IMG/VR virus record: IMGVR_UViG_3300042380_000526
Coordinates: 1-35,313 of that record
Strand: one strand, 5' to 3'
Origin: a virus
DNA: 35,313 nucleotides
Below the pieces are notes generated by a model. The model saw only the letters and a list, made by a program, of their open reading frames with translations, did no database searches and was not told the DNA's origin. The translations under genes and the position numbers were made by a program. Position 1 is the first letter of the stretch, and each line of letters begins with the position of its first letter. Below, piece by piece: positions 8,075 through 17,308 of this stretch.

Positions 8075-8548
8075 ATGAACGTCCAGGACGTCGAAGTGAT
8101 CCCGATTCTCGACTCCGCGGCAGACGCCGCGGGCCGGAATTCGCGGGCCATTTCCCTCAAGAATTTCACCGGGGTGGTGCGGCTGGTCTGCACCGTCAAC
8201 CAGGGCAACGCCGCCACGGTGCAGTTCACCCCCGAGCAGTGCACCGCGGTGGCCGGCACGGGCGCCAAGGCGCTGTCGCACGATGTGCCCATCTACACCG
8301 CGCAGGACCTCGCCACCACCACGGTGTTCACCCGCCAGACGGCGGCCAAGAATTTCACCACCTCGGCGGCCACCACCTCCAAGAAGGTGGAGTTCCTGAT
8401 CGACCCCGCCGGGCTGGATGTGGCGGCCGGGTTCGACTGCATCCGGGTGGCCACCGGGGCCAGCAACGCCGGCAACATCACCGCCGCGGTGGTGGTGCTG
8501 CAGCCCAAGCACAAGGGCGACAACACCCTCAACGCCCGGGCGGACTGA
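8075..8548 (+). CDS. Small beta-rich virion protein, possible head decoration protein
   Basis: 157 aa directly after the major capsid gene. The sequence is rich in Val, Thr and Ala with alternating hydrophobic residues (FTGVVRLVCTVNQGNAATVQF, and later KKVEFLIDPAGLDVAAGFDCIRV), as expected for a compact beta protein without signal peptide or membrane segment. The position between capsid and head-tail connector genes is where decoration or cement proteins are encoded in many siphoviruses. The family was not recognised by motif, so the role is positional inference. A GAGGATCC purine stretch precedes the ATG. Confidence 0.55.
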   Translation: MNVQDVEVIPILDSAADAAGRNSRAISLKNFTGVVRLVCTVNQGNAATVQFTPEQCTAVAGTGAKALSHDVPIYTAQDLATTTVFTRQTAAKNFTTSAATTSKKVEFLIDPAGLDVAAGFDCIRVATGASNAGNITAAVVVLQPKHKGDNTLNARAD

Positions 8549-8551
8549 CCC

Positions 8552-8758
8552 GTGCGCGTGCGCATGCTCACAGGGGACGCGGCGGGCCTGGTCATTGACC
8601 AGCCGGAGGCGCTGGCCCGATACCTGGTCACCTGTGGGCATGCCACGCCGGTCCCGTACATGCTGGCCGAGGAGGCCGCCGCGCCGGTCACGCTCGACCA
8701 GCTCGGCGGCCGCCAAGACCGTAGCCTGCCGCGGATGCGGCCCCGGGCGGTGCGGTAA
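8552..8758 (+). CDS. Small hypothetical protein of the head-tail region
   Basis: 68 aa, GTG start 3 bases after the previous stop; an in-frame ATG lies four codons in. The sequence (MRVRMLTGDAAGLVIDQ, then ARYLVTCGHATPV) resembles short proteins found after capsid genes that begin with a few beta strands and carry an ALA..LV..G.A segment. The C-terminus is basic. It overlaps the next ATG by one base (TAATG), so it is translationally coupled in the head-tail operon. No function can be assigned. Confidence 0.6.
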   Translation: MRVRMLTGDAAGLVIDQPEALARYLVTCGHATPVPYMLAEEAAAPVTLDQLGGRQDRSLPRMRPRAVR

Positions 8759-9072
8759 TGCCTCCGGCCATCGTCACCCGGCACCTGGCGCTGATGTGCA
8801 GCGGCCCGCTGTCGGTGCCGGTGGTCTACGGCACCCTCCGCACCCGCGGCCTGTTCAATCACCAGACCGACCTGATCGAGGACGGCACCGGCGGGGAAGT
8901 GAAGCGGGATGAGCGGGTGCTGCTGGTGCCCAAGGGCCGGCTGCCGGCGGCGGTGCGGCAAAACAGCCGCCTCACCGTGGACGGCGCGGCCTACGAGGTG
9001 CGGACCCTGCTGGCGCAGGAGGATGGCGAGCTGGTGCGGTATGTGCTGGCCCCGATTGCCGGCGCCGGCTGA
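8758..9072 (+). CDS. Head-tail joining / stopper protein (lambda FII-like position)
   Basis: 104 aa. Beta strands alternate with turns: YGTLRTRGLFNHQTDL, then VKRDERVLLVPKGRL and NSRLTVDGAAYEVRTLLAQEDGELVRYVLAPI. The last block, in which a short DG turn leads to the start of Y.VR....EDG...V.Y.L, is typical of small head-completion/stopper proteins of the FII / head-tail joining group. It lies between decoration-like and terminator-like genes, as expected, and overlaps the next gene by one base (TGATG). Its likely role is to close the filled head and form the surface for tail docking. Confidence 0.65.
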   Translation: MPPAIVTRHLALMCSGPLSVPVVYGTLRTRGLFNHQTDLIEDGTGGEVKRDERVLLVPKGRLPAAVRQNSRLTVDGAAYEVRTLLAQEDGELVRYVLAPIAGAG

Positions 9073-9596
9073 TGCTGACGACCGCCATTCGCGTCCTGGC
9101 CGAGTGGCTGGCCAGCCCGACCACCGGCATCAATGCCACCCTGTACGGCGTGCCCCGGGAGCCGGACGTCCCGCTACCGCCGATCATCGCGGTCTACGAT
9201 GAGACCCGCCACCCGGAAGTGGCGCGGGCGCAGGTGCCGGACCAGCTGCCGGCCTTGCTGATTTCGACGACCGCCACCCCGTTGACCGCCGCGGCCCCGA
9301 TGGCGCGGCCGTTCCCGCCGGATTACCTCGTGGATCTGGCGATCCGCTACGCCACGGAAACCGCCGACACCGCCGCCGCCTTCAATGAGATGGCGCTGGT
9401 CCACCGCGCCATCATGCGGGCGGTGGGGCAGCTGTGGACCACCGCCGCAGGGGAGGCCGCCCGCGTGCGGCAGCAGCTGCAGCTGGTGGAGCTGCGGGAC
9501 CTCCGGGTGGAGCTGTACCAAAGCAACGACGACAGCCGTTCGACCGCCGGGGTTATTGTGACCGTGCGGGTGCGTGACATCTATACCAACGCCTAA
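9072..9596 (+). CDS. Tail terminator-like protein
   Basis: 174 aa, alpha/beta pattern: an N-terminal helix (TTAIRVLAEWLAS), central strands with ALLISTTAT and YLVDLAIRYATETAD, then an amphipathic helix (NEMALVHRAIMRAVGQLW) and two closing strands ending in VIVTVRVRDIYTNA. Tail terminators of siphoviruses have this size and order and sit immediately before the tail tube gene. No unequivocal family motif was seen. It probably caps the tail tube and joins it to the head connector. It follows the stopper gene with a one-base overlap. Confidence 0.6.
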   Translation: MLTTAIRVLAEWLASPTTGINATLYGVPREPDVPLPPIIAVYDETRHPEVARAQVPDQLPALLISTTATPLTAAAPMARPFPPDYLVDLAIRYATETADTAAAFNEMALVHRAIMRAVGQLWTTAAGEAARVRQQLQLVELRDLRVELYQSNDDSRSTAGVIVTVRVRDIYTNA

Positions 9597-9611
9597 CGCG
9601 ACCAGCCGACC

Positions 9612-9854
9612 ATGCCGGAATACTTCCACCACCTGACGGACGCCGGCGTGCGCCGGATTGCCTTCCCGGATGCGCTCTCGCTGGCCGACCGCGCCGCCTA
9701 CATGGCCGCGCCGCCTACTGACGCCATTGAGGCGGGCGAGCTGGTGCCGGGCTATGCCCCACCGATGCCGGCCGCGCCGGCTGCCCCTGTGGCCACCGAG
9801 CCGGCGGCCGCCGCCCGCAAGGGCAAGACCACCACCCTCCCGAGCGAGGACTAA
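9612..9854 (+). CDS. Small Pro/Ala-rich protein before the tail tube gene
   Basis: 80 aa. The N-terminal 40 residues (MPEYFHHLTDAGVRRIAFPD) look folded; the rest is a flexible stretch rich in Pro and Ala (PPMPAAPAAPVATEPAAAA) ending in a basic and acidic tail. Similar small proteins with a short folded head and a disordered tail occur beside tail tube genes, but no function is known to me. It stands 15 bp after the terminator-like gene and 3 bp before the tube gene, within the same transcription unit. Confidence 0.6.
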   Translation: MPEYFHHLTDAGVRRIAFPDALSLADRAAYMAAPPTDAIEAGELVPGYAPPMPAAPAAPVATEPAAAARKGKTTTLPSED

Positions 9855-9857
9855 AAC

Positions 9858-10862
9858 ATGACCGCGCCACGCCTGAATCAGGTGATTGGTTTCCTCGCCA
9901 AGGAGGAGACCACCTACGGCACCAACATCGCACTCAGCACGTCGGCAGACGCCGCCACCCCGTACATCGGGGACGGTGACCCGGAGCCGCCCGCGGCCTA
10001 CGATCACGTGTTCGACGGCTCGGTGGGCCGCGGATCGGGCACACTGCTGCCGGTGCGTAGAGCCACGCCGAGCGGCCGCAGCATGGCCGGCACCTTCACC
10101 TGCCTGCCCAAGGGGCTGGGCACGGCGTATTCCGCCTCGGCCTTCCCGCCCATCGAGGTGCACCGGTTCCTGAAGGCGGCCGGGCTCGACGCCGCCTACA
10201 GCGCCAGCCCCTCGCACCAGTGGCTGTACACGCCGACCGCCTACGGCACGACGTTCACCAGCCTGACCCTCCGGCAGTATGCCCAGGGCTCGATCTACGA
10301 GCTCGGCGGGACGCTGTGCGACTGGTCGTTCGAGACGCAGGGGCTCGGGGTGCCGATCTGGACCTTCCCGTTCCGCGGGATCGGCGCGACGGCGCCCACC
10401 GATGTGGCCCTGCCGGCCCTGACGCACGAGGCCACCAGCATCGTGCCGCCCATCGCCTCGGCGGTGGTGGAGAACATCGGCTCCTTCACCTCTGCGGTCA
10501 TTCGCCGGGTGGCGTTCCGCCTGAACCGTAACGTGGACACCGCCCGGGTGGCGCTGGACGCTGCCGGCGGTCATCGCGGGTTCATCCCGGGCAACATCGT
10601 GCCGGAGCTGGAGCTGGAAATCGAACGGCCCGAGCGCAGCACCTACGACCCCGAGGCGACGTTCCTGGCGGGCACTTCCGCCGCGGTGGATGTCACCTTC
10701 GGGACCACCCAGTACAACCGCTACAAGATCACGCTGCCGCAGGCGCAGCTGACCTCCGTCACGCCCGGCGCGGAGGGGGCACTGGCCACGGTGACGCTGG
10801 TGTATCGCGGCTTCGCCACCACGCCGGCGGCCAATGACGCGCTGCAGGTCCTGTTCAACTAA
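9858..10862 (+). CDS. Major tail (tail tube) protein
   Basis: 334 aa. The start (LNQVIGFLAKEETTYGT) with a KEETTYGT motif is characteristic of siphovirus tail tube proteins, and the remainder is a beta protein with alternating polar/non-polar residues: MAGTFTCLPKGLGTAY, LTLRQYAQGSIYELGGTLCDWSFETQG, and repeated AV..V.F stretches. Its position ahead of the assembly-chaperone-position gene and the tape measure supports the call. Polymerised hexamer rings of this protein would form the non-contractile tail. A C-terminal region with ALATVTLVYRGFA closes the domain. No contractile sheath gene lies nearby, which argues against a myovirus. Confidence 0.85.
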   Translation: MTAPRLNQVIGFLAKEETTYGTNIALSTSADAATPYIGDGDPEPPAAYDHVFDGSVGRGSGTLLPVRRATPSGRSMAGTFTCLPKGLGTAYSASAFPPIEVHRFLKAAGLDAAYSASPSHQWLYTPTAYGTTFTSLTLRQYAQGSIYELGGTLCDWSFETQGLGVPIWTFPFRGIGATAPTDVALPALTHEATSIVPPIASAVVENIGSFTSAVIRRVAFRLNRNVDTARVALDAAGGHRGFIPGNIVPELELEIERPERSTYDPEATFLAGTSAAVDVTFGTTQYNRYKITLPQAQLTSVTPGAEGALATVTLVYRGFATTPAANDALQVLFN

Positions 10863-10883
10863 GGCCGACGCGAGACGGCCCGC

Positions 10884-11555
10884 ATGCGCTACACGGCGCG
10901 AGCCCTGACCCATGCCTGCCGCCCGGTGGTCCTGACCATCGGGCGGCCGGACGGCTCGTGGCTGAGTAGGTGGTGGGTCCGGCGGTTCCGCACCTGGACG
11001 GCGCGGCCCGTGTCGGCGGTGCAGATGCTGGCCCTGCAATCCGCCGGGGCCGACCCGGTGGCCATGCTGGTGGAAACGGCCCGGCTGTTGCGGGCCGTGC
11101 TGCCGCGCCGGTGGTGGTACCGCTTGACGGGCGACCCGGTCGGGCTGCTGCTGGCCCTCCCTAACGACCTCCGCCAGAAGGTGCTGGCCGCACTCCTGGC
11201 CATGCCGGCCGAGGCCAAGGCGGCGCTATCGCAGCTCGACGAGGTGCGGCGCAACCAGCGGGCCGCGGTGTACGGGGCTCGCCAGGCGGGCGGCCCGCGG
11301 CCAACGCTGGCCGTGGCGGCGCTGGCGTGCCGGGTGGCGTTCGGGGACCGGTGGTGGTACGCCCCGGATCGGTGGCCGACGGCGGACGGCTATGTGCCGT
11401 TCTCGGCGGTCTGGATTGAATTCGTCGGGCTGCAATCCCTTGAGGCCCGGGAGCGGCTGGTGGTGGCCGATGGGACCGCGCTGGCCACCTCGAAAGACGC
11501 CAACCGCGTCCGCCGGCAGCTGCTGGCCATGGCCTATCCGGAGGAGGGCGAGTAA
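10884..11555 (+). CDS. Tail assembly chaperone-position protein
   Basis: 223 aa, unrecognised by sequence. It is unusually rich in Trp and Arg (SWLSRWWVRRFRTWTARPV; two RWWY clusters near 75 and 155) and has helical segments such as DLRQKVLAALLAMPAEAKAAL. It occupies the slot between tail tube and tape measure where most siphoviruses encode tail assembly chaperones (lambda G/GT), often with a programmed frameshift. Here I see one continuous frame and no obvious slippery heptamer, so if it is the chaperone it lacks a visible frameshift product. It overlaps the tape measure by one base (TAATG). Confidence 0.45.
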   Translation: MRYTARALTHACRPVVLTIGRPDGSWLSRWWVRRFRTWTARPVSAVQMLALQSAGADPVAMLVETARLLRAVLPRRWWYRLTGDPVGLLLALPNDLRQKVLAALLAMPAEAKAALSQLDEVRRNQRAAVYGARQAGGPRPTLAVAALACRVAFGDRWWYAPDRWPTADGYVPFSAVWIEFVGLQSLEARERLVVADGTALATSKDANRVRRQLLAMAYPEEGE

Positions 11556-14113
11556 TGGCCAGCCGCGAGGTGTCGGTCGTCATCAACGGCGAGGAGTACG
11601 TGAGCAAGGCCGCGGACGATGCCGGCAAGGGCATGGACAAATTCACCGGCGGCATCAAGGGCTGGTTCCGGTCATTCGTGGACCTCAAGGCCGCGTGGGA
11701 CATGGCGTCGGGTGCGGCGCGGTTCCTGTACAATCAGGTGGTGGACAGTTTTCGGGCACTGGATGAATACCGCGGCGCCATTGCGCGCCTTGATGCCGCG
11801 GCAAAGATTACGGGCGTAAGCATCACCGATCTAGAAGCGCAGGTACAGCAGGCGAAAACCACGTTCCAGCTCGGATCGACGTCTGCCGTCGACTTGACGG
11901 TCGCCACGAACAAGTTTGCCAAGGCTGCGGGCGATACCTCGCTGGCGAGCCGTCTGATGGCCGCGGCCCTCGATCTGGGCGCAGCGCAAGGCCTCAAGGC
12001 CACACAGATGGCCGAAGGCCTGACCAGTGCGTTGGCCGGCAATGATGAGTTCCTGAATAAACTGGGCCTCGCCAATCCTTCGCAGCTATGGAAGGATTAT
12101 GCGCAGGCCGTTGGTCTCTCGGCGTCAAAGCTCACCGAGCAGCAGCAAAAGTTCGCGGTGCTCAATGCGATCATGGAAGCCGGCAATAAGGTGACGGGAA
12201 CCTATTCGTCCTATCTTGAGACGAGCGCCGGCAAGCAGGATCTGCTAAACAATGCCCTCGAGGAGGCGCGGGTTTCCTTTGGCCGGGCCCTCGATCCGCT
12301 GCGGCTGATGTCGATTGAGCTAGGCCAGAAGCTGATGCCGGTTCTCAACACGCTGGCGCCATTCATTGCCAAGGTGGTCATCCTCACCTTTACCGGATTC
12401 GCCAAGGTTCTGAATAACGTCTACGGTTTGGTCGGGACGTTGGCAAGTGGCCTTGGCATCATGACGTCAAACAACGCCTTGGCTGTGTGGGGTGCCAAGA
12501 GTGCGCAATCCGCCGCACAATTCGGAGCGGCGCTGAATGAATTAAGCGACGCGGCGCACAATCTGGGCAGGACCACCGAAACCGCCGCCGATGAACAGCG
12601 AAAGATTGACGCCGCCTTCGCCAGATCCCAGCAGCTCGCCGGCACCTATGGCACCGAGGTAAAGAACGCCAACGAGAAGGTGGGCACCTCAAGCAAGGCC
12701 GCCGCCGACCAGGTGACCGGCGACTCGGCCCGCATCAACGAGCTGCTTAATCGCAACCTCGGGCCCGGCCTGAAAGACGCCATTAAGCTGACTGAGGGGG
12801 CCCTGAAGGACCTCGGGGAATCCGCCCGCACGCAGCTTGACCCGGCACAGGCCGAGCGGTTCGCCAGGCACATGCAAACGCTAGTGACGGCCGCCGGCGA
12901 CGTGCGCACGCGCATCGAGGCCATTCCGGAACCCGTGGAGAGAAGCAACCGCACCGCGCAGAACATGGCCCGCCGGATGGGCGATATCGCCCGGTCCGGG
13001 CTGGATCTTGCCGCGGCCTTCGGCGTGGTGAGCGACAATGCGGCTACGACCCTGAATACCGTCATCAATATAGGCGTCAATCTGGCGCGGGTGATTGGCA
13101 GCAAGGGCAAAGACGGGCTGGCGGAGCTGTTCTCAAGCATCGCGGCCCTGCTGGTGCGGATGATGGGCGGGGAAAACGATCGCCGACGGCTGATCGAAAA
13201 CAACACGGAGGCGCTGCGCAGCCTGCGGGACGAAGTCGGCAACCTCAACCTGGACGTCACCGGCGAGGATTTTGGCAAGATCCAGAAGGCCCTGAGCGGG
13301 GTTCTTCCGCTGCTGGCAGGCGGACGCGGCGCCAAGAATCAGGCCGACATTTTCAACGCGCTGCGCCGCGTGGGCCTTTCGTTTGCTGATGTGAAGAAGC
13401 TGGCCGACCAGCTCGGCGTTGCCGTGACCACCAGCTCCGGCGCCATTTCCGTAGAGGGGATCCGGGCCCTCCTCGAGGCCATGGGCATGGTAGAGCTTGG
13501 CCAATTCGGCCAATCCTTTGCCGAGCAGATGCGAGCTCTTAGGGCCGGTTTTGACATTTCCGGCGCTGATTCACGCCAGCAGCTGTTAGGCCTTCTCAAC
13601 CTGGGACAGCGGTTTACTGGTGAGAGCCTGTCTGGCATTTTCGGCCGCGGTCTTACGGACCTGGCTTCGACCCGCAGCGGGCTGGTTGGTCTGTTCGAGC
13701 GCATGCAGGCCGGCGGCATCACGGCGGCCGAGCTAGGCGGGCTGACGGGTAACCAGTTTCTGGAGCTGATTACCGACCTTATCCGCCGCATTGACGACCT
13801 CGCCGCGCTGCCGGATACGTCACCGCTGACGACTCCGAGCACGACCGCGGAGGTGGTCACGGCCACGCAGACGGTGCAGGCTGCGGTGACCGCCCAGACC
13901 GACGCGGTGACGTCAGCGTTGACGGCCCATGGGACCCTACACACCCGGGTGGCGCTGGCGACCGAACGCACGGCCACCGCGGCAGAGGCCATCCTCGTGG
14001 AGATTCGGCGGGCGGTGACGGCCAACACGGTGGCCGAGACGGTGGACCAGAATCTTGAAACCACCCGGCGGGCGCTGGCGGCGCAACGCGGGGTCCAGCT
14101 CTCCCTCGGATGA
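11555..14113 (+). CDS. Tape measure protein
   Basis: 852 aa, the longest tail gene after the tail tube. The first 120 residues have a VINGEEYVSKAADDAGKGMD start and a long helix (TDLEAQVQQAKTTFQLGSTS), as usual for tape measure proteins. A hydrophobic stretch near 265-305 (FIAKVVILTFTGFAKVLNNVYG) could insert in a membrane during DNA delivery. The rest is long alpha-helical with many Ala and Gln, ending in a TAATAEAILVEI helix. No lytic domain is evident. Local GC is lower than in neighbours (about 47% in 12361-12420), suggesting a different history for this gene. It sets tail length by its own length. Confidence 0.85.
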   Translation: MASREVSVVINGEEYVSKAADDAGKGMDKFTGGIKGWFRSFVDLKAAWDMASGAARFLYNQVVDSFRALDEYRGAIARLDAAAKITGVSITDLEAQVQQAKTTFQLGSTSAVDLTVATNKFAKAAGDTSLASRLMAAALDLGAAQGLKATQMAEGLTSALAGNDEFLNKLGLANPSQLWKDYAQAVGLSASKLTEQQQKFAVLNAIMEAGNKVTGTYSSYLETSAGKQDLLNNALEEARVSFGRALDPLRLMSIELGQKLMPVLNTLAPFIAKVVILTFTGFAKVLNNVYGLVGTLASGLGIMTSNNALAVWGAKSAQSAAQFGAALNELSDAAHNLGRTTETAADEQRKIDAAFARSQQLAGTYGTEVKNANEKVGTSSKAAADQVTGDSARINELLNRNLGPGLKDAIKLTEGALKDLGESARTQLDPAQAERFARHMQTLVTAAGDVRTRIEAIPEPVERSNRTAQNMARRMGDIARSGLDLAAAFGVVSDNAATTLNTVINIGVNLARVIGSKGKDGLAELFSSIAALLVRMMGGENDRRRLIENNTEALRSLRDEVGNLNLDVTGEDFGKIQKALSGVLPLLAGGRGAKNQADIFNALRRVGLSFADVKKLADQLGVAVTTSSGAISVEGIRALLEAMGMVELGQFGQSFAEQMRALRAGFDISGADSRQQLLGLLNLGQRFTGESLSGIFGRGLTDLASTRSGLVGLFERMQAGGITAAELGGLTGNQFLELITDLIRRIDDLAALPDTSPLTTPSTTAEVVTATQTVQAAVTAQTDAVTSALTAHGTLHTRVALATERTATAAEAILVEIRRAVTANTVAETVDQNLETTRRALAAQRGVQLSLG

Positions 14114-16509
14114 GCGCCACCATCCAGGTCTGGTCCGATTTCGAGGGGCAGGCCGGCGCCACCTGTTTCGGTGCGCTGGCGCCCCTGCTGTCGGCCAGCG
14201 GCACAGAGGCCACCGAGTCACCGGCCAGCCTGCGGGTGACGGTGCCCCGCGAGGTGGCGGACCGGTGTTCGCTCGGAGAGGGGCGCCTGCTCAAGGTGTT
14301 CTCCTCCGCCCGGCCGACCCGCTACTGGTTCGTCACCTCGGTGCAGGACACGGACGGGGACAACGGCGTGGTGCAGGTGACCGCGGGCGACCTGCGCCAG
14401 ATGCTGTCCACCAGAGGGCTGGTTCGGTCCACCGCGGCTTATCCGACCTATGAGTTCACGCCAGGCGGCAAGACCCCGCAGCAGCTGATTACCGATTATG
14501 TCCTGACCAACTTGGCCGCGGATGGCCTGACGTACCTGTTCTTCGGCACCTCGGCATTCACCGACACCATCGACATCGGCGCCTTCGACCGGGTGAATCG
14601 GACCACCATTCTCGACCGGATAGAGCAACAGACCGGGTTCGACGTGGAGCTGGAGCAGCTGTTCGTGGCCAACCAGTTCGCCGGCCTGTATATCAACGTC
14701 AACGCGCCGCCCGTGGCGGTCGGTGGCGAGCGGATCATGGCCGCCGGGACGCATTTCGAGGCGCTGACGCGGACACGCGACGCGCTGCGCGGCGCCACAG
14801 TGGTGGTGCCATTCGATAGCGCCGGCGATCCGATCCGCGAGTGTGTGTGGAAGGTGACCGCGATTTCCGGGACTGGGCCCTATACCCTGACGCTGGCCGA
14901 CCCGACCAGCGGCCAGCCGAAGCCGATCCGCGAGGATGACCAGCTCAACGGCTTCAACCTCGTGCGCCGGGATGGCACCACGCTGGTCATTACGGACACG
15001 TTCGGGTCCACCAGCAGTGTCCAGGTATCCAGCATCGGCACCCTTGTGGCCAACGAGCTGGTCACGGTGCTCACCACCAGCAATGTCCCGGTGCAGCAGA
15101 TCACCAGCCCCTCAGGGCTGGCCGGCAACCGGGGCCGCCTCGTGGCCACGGTCAACAGCAGCCTCGCCAACGTGGGTCGCCGGCAGCTGGCCGAGGACGC
15201 CTCCTTCACCGATTGGTCGGTATTATTTGGACCCATCCTCGAGCCGACCTACTGGCGGCCAGAGCAGGCCTCGGACACGTTCACGCCGACCGTGGCGATT
15301 TATGCTCGCAACACGGCGGGATCATTTACGGCCAAGGTGTCGCAAGCAATGCAGTGGGACACCTCGAGCCCCTTTGTCTATAAGACGCTGACCTTTGATA
15401 ATGCGACGGCGTTGAGCTATTTGTACGCCGGCGAGATTGTGAGCATTAAGTATACGGACGGATTCGGGACGTCGGTGAGCAAGCTGGCCCGCGTGGAAAA
15501 TACGGTGCGAGCGGCCTCTAACGGCACCGGCACGCTGACCATCATGGACGGCATCGGGGGCACGCCGGCAGGCTTTGATACCTCGTTCATTGCCGGCAGC
15601 ATCTACAGCGCCAGCAGCTCGGGCACGGTACCGGCGGGCACCTTTGATATTGTGCTGCTAACACCGCGGCCTACCTTCGCGGCCAATGCCGCGGCGCCGG
15701 ATGTGCTGCGGACGGGATTCCGCCACACGGGTGGCGCCGCGGCCAGCAAGGCCCGCATAGAAAACACCAAGGTGAAGGTGTTTTTTTATGCCCCGCTGCC
15801 CTATCTGCATTTTTCGGTCGGCTGCACCATGTCGGCCCTCGAGCCGGCCTATGGCCTGTATGGCGATACCGCACTGGTGCCGGCGGCAGTGGGCCTGATC
15901 GAGGACACGGCGCCGCCTGGCACACTGCTGGCCTCGGCAAACGCGACCGGGGCGCCAACCAATTCCGCCACATCTATCGCGCAGGGCCCCGGCAACCCGT
16001 GGCATGTTACACAACTGACCGGGACGCAAAGCGACGAAACCATCTCGGGCGTCTATACCATGACGACCGACAAGGTGCTCCGGCTGGTCCTGTATCCGGC
16101 CCGCTGCCGGTTTGCCTCGCTGACAAGCGACAAGGTGTTGAGCGCCGAGGCCTCGGCCACCACGTTCTGGTATAACGCCAGCCTCTACCTGTCGAACACC
16201 ACCAGCCCGTTCTCGCCGGTGTCCATTCGCAGCGATTCCAACACCCTGTGGCATCGGGCGCAGGACGTGCTGGCGACCACCGGCGCCGCCGCCCGGTACA
16301 CTCTCCGTGGCATCGACCTGGAACAGCTCCTCGAGGACACGCACGGCATTAGCTTGGGGCAGCTCCTCCGGGTGCGCAGTGAACGCCTCAACCTGGACGC
16401 CACGGTGCGCGTGATTCGGCTGGACTTCGACCTGATGGATCCGGAACGGCTTAACCTCGAGCTGGGCGCCATCGTGCCTCGCCTCACCGGCGTGACCGTG
16501 AGCCTCTGA
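14110..16509 (+). CDS. Tail hub / Tal-like tail tip protein
   Basis: 799 aa. The first 280 residues (VQVTAGDLRQMLSTRGLV, then QLITDYVLTNL and TTILDRIEQQTGFDVELE) resemble the gp27-like hub fold of siphovirus tail-tip proteins. The end (YTLRGIDLEQLLEDTHGISL, then GQLLRVRS, VRVIRLDFDLMDPERLNLELG) is the usual closing block of that family. A beta-rich middle (about 300-700) carries the receptor-facing or adaptor domains; its GC falls to about 55% (15421-15480), so it may have been exchanged. No protease motif was identified. It overlaps the tape measure by 4 bases. Here it precedes the distal tail gene, the reverse of the common order. Confidence 0.7.
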   Translation: MSATIQVWSDFEGQAGATCFGALAPLLSASGTEATESPASLRVTVPREVADRCSLGEGRLLKVFSSARPTRYWFVTSVQDTDGDNGVVQVTAGDLRQMLSTRGLVRSTAAYPTYEFTPGGKTPQQLITDYVLTNLAADGLTYLFFGTSAFTDTIDIGAFDRVNRTTILDRIEQQTGFDVELEQLFVANQFAGLYINVNAPPVAVGGERIMAAGTHFEALTRTRDALRGATVVVPFDSAGDPIRECVWKVTAISGTGPYTLTLADPTSGQPKPIREDDQLNGFNLVRRDGTTLVITDTFGSTSSVQVSSIGTLVANELVTVLTTSNVPVQQITSPSGLAGNRGRLVATVNSSLANVGRRQLAEDASFTDWSVLFGPILEPTYWRPEQASDTFTPTVAIYARNTAGSFTAKVSQAMQWDTSSPFVYKTLTFDNATALSYLYAGEIVSIKYTDGFGTSVSKLARVENTVRAASNGTGTLTIMDGIGGTPAGFDTSFIAGSIYSASSSGTVPAGTFDIVLLTPRPTFAANAAAPDVLRTGFRHTGGAAASKARIENTKVKVFFYAPLPYLHFSVGCTMSALEPAYGLYGDTALVPAAVGLIEDTAPPGTLLASANATGAPTNSATSIAQGPGNPWHVTQLTGTQSDETISGVYTMTTDKVLRLVLYPARCRFASLTSDKVLSAEASATTFWYNASLYLSNTTSPFSPVSIRSDSNTLWHRAQDVLATTGAAARYTLRGIDLEQLLEDTHGISLGQLLRVRSERLNLDATVRVIRLDFDLMDPERLNLELGAIVPRLTGVTVSL

Positions 16510-16511
16510 CC

Positions 16512-17297
16512 ATGCCCACCTACCTCAACGACCGGCCTATCGAGGACGTCATCGACGCGGTGTTGCGGGTGGATGGGCACATCGCGCCGACCGTGACGGT
16601 CCGGAACCGGGTGCCGGTGGCCAATGCGCCGGGGCTGTTCGGCATCGGGGTGGAGGTGGCGCCGCGGACTGTGCAGGTGGTGCTGGACGTGCGCAGCGCC
16701 AGCCCGGTGGCGCGGGCGGCCACCATCGACAACCTAACGCGCCGGCTCAAAGGGCTGCTCCTGCTCCGCACGGATGACACCCCGGACCGCGAGCTCTACT
16801 GCACCTGCAGCGGGGTAGAGGTGTCCCTCTATAACGGCGCCTACGCCCTGGGCACCGTGTCGGTGGAGCTGACCTTCACCGCGGTGGACCCGACCAGGTA
16901 CGAGCGGGACGCCATCTGCTTTGGCCTGACCACCAGCCCGCGGGAGGTGCCCGTGGGGACGGTGCCCTCGGCTCCGATCATCTACCTGTACGGCGGCAGC
17001 CCGACGGTCACCGGGGTGCGGATCATCACCCGCAGCTACACGGGCGACGAGGTATCCCGGATGACGACGCTGGGCTCGCTGGCGTCCACCTCTGCGCTGG
17101 TGGTGGACTGCGCGAAGCAGAGCTGCGCGCTCTATACCGCCGGGGTGCTGCAATCCAACGGCAACGCCTTCCTCGTGTCGGGTTCGTTCCCGGTGCTGGA
17201 CCCGGAGGACAGCCTGGACGGTGCCGGCATTACCCTTGAGCTGACCAGCAACGCCGGCACCCCCACCGGCCTCGTGCTCTACCGGAAGGGTTACTAG
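16512..17297 (+). CDS. Distal tail protein (Dit-like)
   Basis: 261 aa. The N-terminal half has the pattern of Dit tube domains: VQVVLDVRSASPVARAATI, LTRRLKGLLLLRTDDTPDRE and VSVELTFTAVDPTRYE. The last block (LTF.A.DP..Y) is a usual landmark before the C-terminal galectin-like domain, here about 145-261 (VPSAPIIYLYGG, ITLELTS and a terminal GLVLYRKGY). Dit forms the hexameric ring that joins the tail tube to the hub. It starts 2 bp after the hub gene. The family call is from pattern recognition. Confidence 0.75.
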   Translation: MPTYLNDRPIEDVIDAVLRVDGHIAPTVTVRNRVPVANAPGLFGIGVEVAPRTVQVVLDVRSASPVARAATIDNLTRRLKGLLLLRTDDTPDRELYCTCSGVEVSLYNGAYALGTVSVELTFTAVDPTRYERDAICFGLTTSPREVPVGTVPSAPIIYLYGGSPTVTGVRIITRSYTGDEVSRMTTLGSLASTSALVVDCAKQSCALYTAGVLQSNGNAFLVSGSFPVLDPEDSLDGAGITLELTSNAGTPTGLVLYRKGY

Positions 17298-17308
17298 GTG
17301 GATATGCC

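Noticed and set aside
5492-8716. 1074-codon open frame on the minus strand opposite the capsid region
   Set aside because: Same cause; the + strand carries protease and capsid motifs throughout.
10863-11600. Programmed frameshift in the tail chaperone position
   Set aside because: I looked for a slippery heptamer near the end of the 223-aa gene and saw none that was convincing; the frames are simply overlapping by one base.
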